DNA of 64,000 nt from CBDCNH01 sp965219015 (GTDB lineage Bacteria > Pseudomonadota > Alphaproteobacteria > Rhodobacterales > Rhodobacteraceae), in NCBI GenBank assembly GCA_965219015.1, contig CBDCNH010000005.1, positions 1 to 64,000 of the forward strand. The letters run 5' to 3'. Positions 60,244-64,000 of the stretch are shown piece after piece; position 1 is the stretch's first letter, and every line of letters begins with the position of its first letter. The notes under the pieces are model-generated. The model did no database searches and was not told where the DNA came from. It saw nothing but the letters and a program-made list of their open reading frames with translations. The translations under genes and the position numbers were made by a program.

Positions 60244-61214
60244 CCGGCGCGGCGCCGAGCATCGGGAAGCGCATCCTGATCACGCCGCGCTCGCTCACGT
60301 CATCGCCGCCGGCCGAACTCGAGCCGCTCAGAAGAGCGGGCTTCGAGCTCGTGTTTGCCGGCGCGGGGCAGACGCCGACCGAGGACGAGTTGCTGCGGCT
60401 GGTGCCAGGCTGCGTCGGCTGGCTCGCAGGCGTCGAACCCGTGTCCCCCGCGGTGATCGAAGCGGCCGACCGCCTCCAGGTCGTCGCCCGCAACGGGTCG
60501 GGGGCGGACAACCTGCCGCTGCCGCTCCTTGCGGAGCGCGGCATCCGGGTGGAACGGGCGCTCGGGGCGAATGCCATCGGCGTGGCGGAGTTGACGCTCG
60601 GACTGATGTTTGCCGCCTGCCGTCACCTCTCCGCGACCTCGGCCGGGGTGCGCGCAGGCGCCTGGCCCCGCCTGAAGGGTCTGGAAATCGCAACGGCGAC
60701 GGTCGGCATCGTCGGCCTCGGTGCCATCGGGCGGCGGGTTGCGACAGCGGTCCATGCGCTCGGCGCGCGGATCGTGGGGCACGACCCGATGCGCCCTGAC
60801 CTGGCGCTGCCGGTCGAATGGATGGCGCTCGACGACATGCTCGCCGCCGCCCGGATCCTGACGCTGCACTGCCCGCTGCCTGCGGATGGCCGGCCGATCC
60901 TGACCGCCGAGCGAATTGCCATGCTGCCGCGCGGTGCGATTGTCATCAACACGGCCCGCGCGGGCCTGGTGGACGAGACGGCGATGCGCCGAGCCCTCGA
61001 CCGGGAGCACGTCATGACCTTTGCCACCGACGTCTTCGAACCGGAGCCGCCGCCAGCCGACCACCCGCTCGCCTTTCACGACAGGGTCATCGCGACGAGC
61101 CACATCGGCGCGCTGACCGACGGCAGCGTCACCCGAGCCACCGAGGCGGCGGTCGCGAGCCTTCTCGAAGTCCTTGGCGGGGCCCGAGGGGATCGGTCCG
61201 ATGCGGCTCGTTGA
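60240..61214 (+). CDS. D-2-hydroxyacid dehydrogenase family protein
   Basis: A 324-residue NAD-dependent 2-hydroxyacid dehydrogenase (phosphoglycerate/glyoxylate reductase type). The NAD motif is GIVGLGAIGRRVATAVHALG. Catalytic arginine lies in VVARNGSGADN, glutamate in TDVFEPEPPP and histidine in ATSHIGALTD. INTARAGLVDE is conserved. It would reduce a 2-keto acid or oxidise a D-2-hydroxy acid. The ATG overlaps the AroE-like stop. Its 3' end overlaps the UlaG-like gene by 14 bases. Confidence 0.9.
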   Translation: MTGAAPSIGKRILITPRSLTSSPPAELEPLRRAGFELVFAGAGQTPTEDELLRLVPGCVGWLAGVEPVSPAVIEAADRLQVVARNGSGADNLPLPLLAERGIRVERALGANAIGVAELTLGLMFAACRHLSATSAGVRAGAWPRLKGLEIATATVGIVGLGAIGRRVATAVHALGARIVGHDPMRPDLALPVEWMALDDMLAAARILTLHCPLPADGRPILTAERIAMLPRGAIVINTARAGLVDETAMRRALDREHVMTFATDVFEPEPPPADHPLAFHDRVIATSHIGALTDGSVTRATEAAVASLLEVLGGARGDRSDAAR

Positions 61215-62049
61215 TGCCCCGCTCGACGGATCGCTGGCCGACCGGCTGGCGCGACCGCCGGCGGACGAGGTATCGTTCGTCTGGCTCGGTCAGGCCGGCT
61301 TTGTCATCGACGGCGGCGGGCGGCGGGCGGTCGTGGACCCCTATCTCTCGGACAGTCTGGCGGAGAAGTATCGCGGCCGTCGCTTCGATCATGTCCGCCT
61401 GATGCCGCCGCCGATCGACCCCGGGGCCATCGCCCATGTCGACGCGGTGCTTGCCACGCATGCACACAGCGACCATCTCGACCCCGGCACGCTTCCCGCG
61501 CTGCTGGCCGCCAACCCGGACGCCGCGTTGATCGTGCCGGAGGCGGCGCGCTCGCTCGCCGCGGCGCGGTCCGGCCGGGCGGAGGCCGACATCGTCGGGC
61601 TCGACGCCTTCGGGAGCGTCACGCGCCCCGGTCTCACCGTCACCGCGATGCGCGCGGCGCACGAGGACATCGAGACCGATGCCGCGGGCCACCACCGGTT
61701 TCTGGGCCTCGCAGTCACCCTCGGCGGAGCGACGATCCTGCACACCGGCGATACCGTGCCGTTCGACGGACAGGCGGACGAAGTCCGTGCGCTTGCCCCT
61801 GACGTGATCCTGACACCCGTGAACGGCCGGGACGCGGTGCGCCGGGAGGCGGGCGTTCCGGGCAACATGACCGCAACCGAGGCGCTCGACCTCGCCGCCG
61901 CAGCCGGGATCGAGGACGTCGTGGCGCATCACTTCGGCCTCTTCGCGTTCAACACGGTGCCAACGGCCGATCTTGCCGCGATTGCGCTGGCGCGCGGTAC
62001 GCCGTATCTCCACGTCGCAACCGCCGGCCGCCTTTACCGGCTCTGCTGA
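61201..62049 (+). CDS. UlaG-like metallo-beta-lactamase-fold hydrolase
   Basis: A 282-residue metal-dependent hydrolase with intact motif VLATHAHSDHLDPGTL and further ligands in MRAAHEDIETD, LHTGDTVPFDG and VAHHFGLFAFN. It is probably a lactonase or phosphoesterase of a sugar-acid intermediate. I chose ATG 61201; a TTG at 61174 is also possible. Unlike the relative at 43239-44048, it keeps both histidines of HxHxDH. Confidence 0.85.
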   Translation: MRLVDAPLDGSLADRLARPPADEVSFVWLGQAGFVIDGGGRRAVVDPYLSDSLAEKYRGRRFDHVRLMPPPIDPGAIAHVDAVLATHAHSDHLDPGTLPALLAANPDAALIVPEAARSLAAARSGRAEADIVGLDAFGSVTRPGLTVTAMRAAHEDIETDAAGHHRFLGLAVTLGGATILHTGDTVPFDGQADEVRALAPDVILTPVNGRDAVRREAGVPGNMTATEALDLAAAAGIEDVVAHHFGLFAFNTVPTADLAAIALARGTPYLHVATAGRLYRLC

Positions 62050-62058
62050 GACGAGGTG

Positions 62059-62943
62059 ATGGCCCTTCTCGATACCGATCTCCTGGGTGCGCGCAATGTG
62101 ATCGAGGTGGTCCGCACGCGGCTGCCGACGTTGCGGAAATCGGACCGCAAGGTGGCGGAACTGCTGCTCGAGGACCCGCACCGGATGCTCGGCGCCACGG
62201 TGGCCGAGACAGCCGGTCTGGCAAACGTCAGCCAGCCGACGGTGCTTCGGTTCTGCAACGCGATCGGGTGCGACGGCTATCAGGATTTCAAGATCCGGCT
62301 GGCGCAGAGCCTCGCCCTCGGACTGTCGGCCACGCATGCGGCCATCGGGGAGGACGACACCCCCGAGGCGGTCGCCTCGAAAATCTTCGACTTCACCATG
62401 ACGTCGCTCGACTGGGCGCGGCACCGGCTCGACATGGCCGCCATCCACCAGGCGGTGGACCTCATCCTCGAGGCGACGCACCTCGAGTTCTTCGGTTTCG
62501 GCGCGTCGGCCATCGTAGCACAGGACCTGCAGCAGAAGTTTCCCCTGTTCGGCATCCCGTGCAACGCGACGATGGACAGCCACCAGCAGATGATGGCCGT
62601 GACGATGATGCGCCCGGGCTCGGTCGCGGTCGCGATCTCGAACACCGGCGCCACGCAGTCGATCATCGAGCTGGCGCGGCTGGCACGAGAGCAGGGGGCG
62701 AAAGTGATCTCCCTGACAGGCTCGCGCGACACCGACCTCGCGGAATGCTCGGACGTGGTGATCAACGTCGAGACGCTGGACAACACCGACCTTTACACCC
62801 CGACGACGAGCCGGATCGCGGCGCTCGTGGCCGCGGACATCCTGTCGACGCTCGTCGGTCGCAGGCTCGGTCGCGAGCATGACGAGCGTCTGGTGCGGAT
62901 GAAGCGTCTGCTGGCACGGACACGCCGGTCCGAGACGTACTGA
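62059..62943 (+). CDS. RpiR-family transcriptional regulator
   Basis: A 294-residue regulator with an N-terminal HTH (LRKSDRKVAELLLEDPHRML, NVSQPTVLRFCNAIGCDGYQ) and a C-terminal SIS sugar-phosphate-binding domain (VAVAISNTGATQSIIELARL, KVISLTGSRDTDLAECSDV). A GTG at 62056 is an alternative start. RpiR proteins sense phosphosugars. At the end of the rightward operon it probably controls both divergent runs from the 57845-58034 region. Confidence 0.92.
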   Translation: MALLDTDLLGARNVIEVVRTRLPTLRKSDRKVAELLLEDPHRMLGATVAETAGLANVSQPTVLRFCNAIGCDGYQDFKIRLAQSLALGLSATHAAIGEDDTPEAVASKIFDFTMTSLDWARHRLDMAAIHQAVDLILEATHLEFFGFGASAIVAQDLQQKFPLFGIPCNATMDSHQQMMAVTMMRPGSVAVAISNTGATQSIIELARLAREQGAKVISLTGSRDTDLAECSDVVINVETLDNTDLYTPTTSRIAALVAADILSTLVGRRLGREHDERLVRMKRLLARTRRSETY

Positions 62944-63114
62944 ACCGTCGAAGACCGCGCCGTCCTGCTGCTCGCAGCGGCCATGAAGCCCGATCTTGGC
63001 CTGCCGTCGGCGTCTCCCGGCGAGGGGGCGGCTGACGCGACGGCCGGAGTCGCTCCGGCGGGCGGATCGTCGAAGGGCTCCCCTTGGCGACGGAAATGGG
63101 CTAGGGCTGCGCGG

Positions 63115-63747
63115 ATGCGATGGACGATCCCGAACATCCTGACCGTGCTGCGGCTCGCGGCGGCACCCGGGGTGGCGGTGATGTTCCTCTATTTCCAGCG
63201 GCCGTGGGCGGACTGGTTCGCGCTCGGGCTCTTCGTCACCGCGGCGGTGACGGACTATCTCGACGGCTATCTCGCGCGCGCCTGGAAGCAGGAATCGCGC
63301 TTCGGGGCGATGCTCGACCCGATCGCGGACAAGGCGATGGTGGCGATCGCGCTCCTCGTCATCACCGCCCATTCGGGGCTCATTCCCTGGCTGATCCTGC
63401 CCGCGACGCTGATCCTCTTTCGCGAGGTCTTCGTGTCGGGGCTTCGCGAATTCCTCGGCGCGGAAGCCCGGCTCCTCCGGGTCACCCGGCTCGCGAAGTG
63501 GAAGACGATGCTGCAGATGGTGGCGATTGCGGTGCTGTTCCTTGGCATGGGGCTCGAAGTGGTCGAGGCGCGGGTCGCGGACCACCCGACCGAGGCGCTC
63601 CTCGCAACCGGCCGGGCGACCGGCATCGTCGGGCTGGTGCTGATCTGGGCCGCGGCGGCGCTCACCGTGGTGACGGGAACGGACTATTTCCTCAAGGCGT
63701 TGCCCTATCTCAAGGAAGAGGTCTCCGAGACGAGGCAGACGCGATGA
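63115..63747 (+). CDS. pgsA: CDP-diacylglycerol-glycerol-3-phosphate 3-phosphatidyltransferase
   Basis: PgsA makes phosphatidylglycerophosphate, the first committed step to phosphatidylglycerol. The start at 63115 (MRWTIPNILTVLRLAAAPG, 210 residues) gives family length. An in-frame ATG at 62983 would add 44 low-complexity residues. The CDP-alcohol phosphotransferase motif is TDYLDGYLARAWKQ then FGAMLDPIADKAMV, matching DGxxAR-x8-GxxxDxxxD. Several membrane spans follow. Its stop overlaps the moaD start. Confidence 0.94.
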   Translation: MRWTIPNILTVLRLAAAPGVAVMFLYFQRPWADWFALGLFVTAAVTDYLDGYLARAWKQESRFGAMLDPIADKAMVAIALLVITAHSGLIPWLILPATLILFREVFVSGLREFLGAEARLLRVTRLAKWKTMLQMVAIAVLFLGMGLEVVEARVADHPTEALLATGRATGIVGLVLIWAAAALTVVTGTDYFLKALPYLKEEVSETRQTR

Positions 63748-64000
63748 CCGTAACGCTCGACGTACTCTACTTCGCGTCCGTCCGCGAGCGGATCGGGATT
63801 GCGCGCGAGCGCGTCCGCACCGAAGCGCCCGACGTGGCGGGGCTTGTGGGTGAGCTCGTGGCGCGCGAGGACCGCTACGCCGCCGCCTTCGGGGATCTCG
63901 AGGCGCTTCGCGTGGCCGTCGACCAGGAATTGACGGGCTTCGACCACGCGCTCGACGGCGCGCGCGAGATCGCGTTCTTTCCGCCGATGACGGGCGGCTG
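63744..64000 (+). CDS. moaD: Molybdopterin synthase small subunit MoaD (last base of stop outside window)
   Basis: The 85 codons visible encode a ubiquitin-fold sulfur carrier, the small subunit of molybdopterin synthase. It begins MTVTLDVLYFASVRERIG and ends with the FFPPMTGG tail, whose C-terminal Gly-Gly becomes a thiocarboxylate. The window ends on TG just after the second glycine, so the stop is almost certainly completed by the next base. moaE is expected immediately downstream. Confidence 0.9.
   Translation, partial: MTVTLDVLYFASVRERIGIARERVRTEAPDVAGLVGELVAREDRYAAAFGDLEALRVAVDQELTGFDHALDGAREIAFFPPMTGG

Noticed and set aside
1..64000. CRISPR arrays
   Set aside because: No set of regularly spaced direct repeats was seen anywhere in the window.

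Overview
The window is about 66% GC and looks like a chromosome segment of an alphaproteobacterium of the family Rhodobacteraceae (roseobacter group). The evidence is the gene order rpsE-rpmD-rplO-secY-adk-rpsM-rpsK-rpoA-rplQ with no rpmJ, a rarA-crcB-rluC-ATP12-bztABCD block, and an rpmH-rnpA-yidD-ttcA / yidC-MOSC-yihA-argB block. All of these are typical of that family, and the RpoA sequence fits it too.

Bases 1-28,600 are core chromosome. The end of the ribosomal-protein operon (1-5,705) closes with a strong terminator. Next come a luxR-luxI quorum-sensing pair, the rarA-crcB-rluC-ATP12 cluster, a polar amino-acid ABC importer (bztABCD), a histidine phosphatase, argB, an SDR, yihA, a MOSC protein, yidC, a GGDEF/EAL phosphodiesterase, ttcA, yidD, rnpA and rpmH. 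Beyond the divergent rpmH promoter lie a TVP38 membrane protein, a flavin disulfide reductase and a sensor kinase. Two tRNA genes (Arg-ACG, Ser-GCU) end this part.

Bases 28,995-37,750 are a worn mobile region starting at the 3' end of tRNA-Ser. It holds an intact large serine recombinase, a lone HigA-like antitoxin, a DndD-like ATPase that is frameshifted twice and then cut by a complete IS481-family element, a second recombinase without its catalytic domain, a decayed IS3-family element that beheads a LysR gene, an intact periplasmic-binding-like gene with a divergent MarR regulator, and fragments of an M15 peptidase and a DUF3489 protein.

Bases 37,751-50,400 are a carbohydrate-type catabolic locus: a divergent GntR regulator, then one run of translationally coupled genes for a ketopantoate-reductase-like enzyme, an RbsABC-type importer, a UlaG-like hydrolase, a zinc alcohol dehydrogenase, an FAH-family protein, a Gfo/Idh/MocA dehydrogenase, a small monooxygenase-fold protein, a large protein resembling D-apionate lactonase, and an HSL-type esterase. 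It ends in a frameshifted stub of a four-carbon-acid-sugar kinase next to an IS5-family remnant.

Bases 51,167-62,943 are a second locus in two divergent runs. The leftward run is a binding protein, ATPase, permease, FGGY kinase and two SDRs. The rightward run is a cupin phosphoglucose isomerase, a KDPG-aldolase-like protein, a shikimate-dehydrogenase-like protein, a D-2-hydroxyacid dehydrogenase, a UlaG-like hydrolase and an RpiR regulator. Together they look like one uptake and catabolic route for a sugar or polyol that I cannot name. The window ends in core genes, pgsA and moaD.
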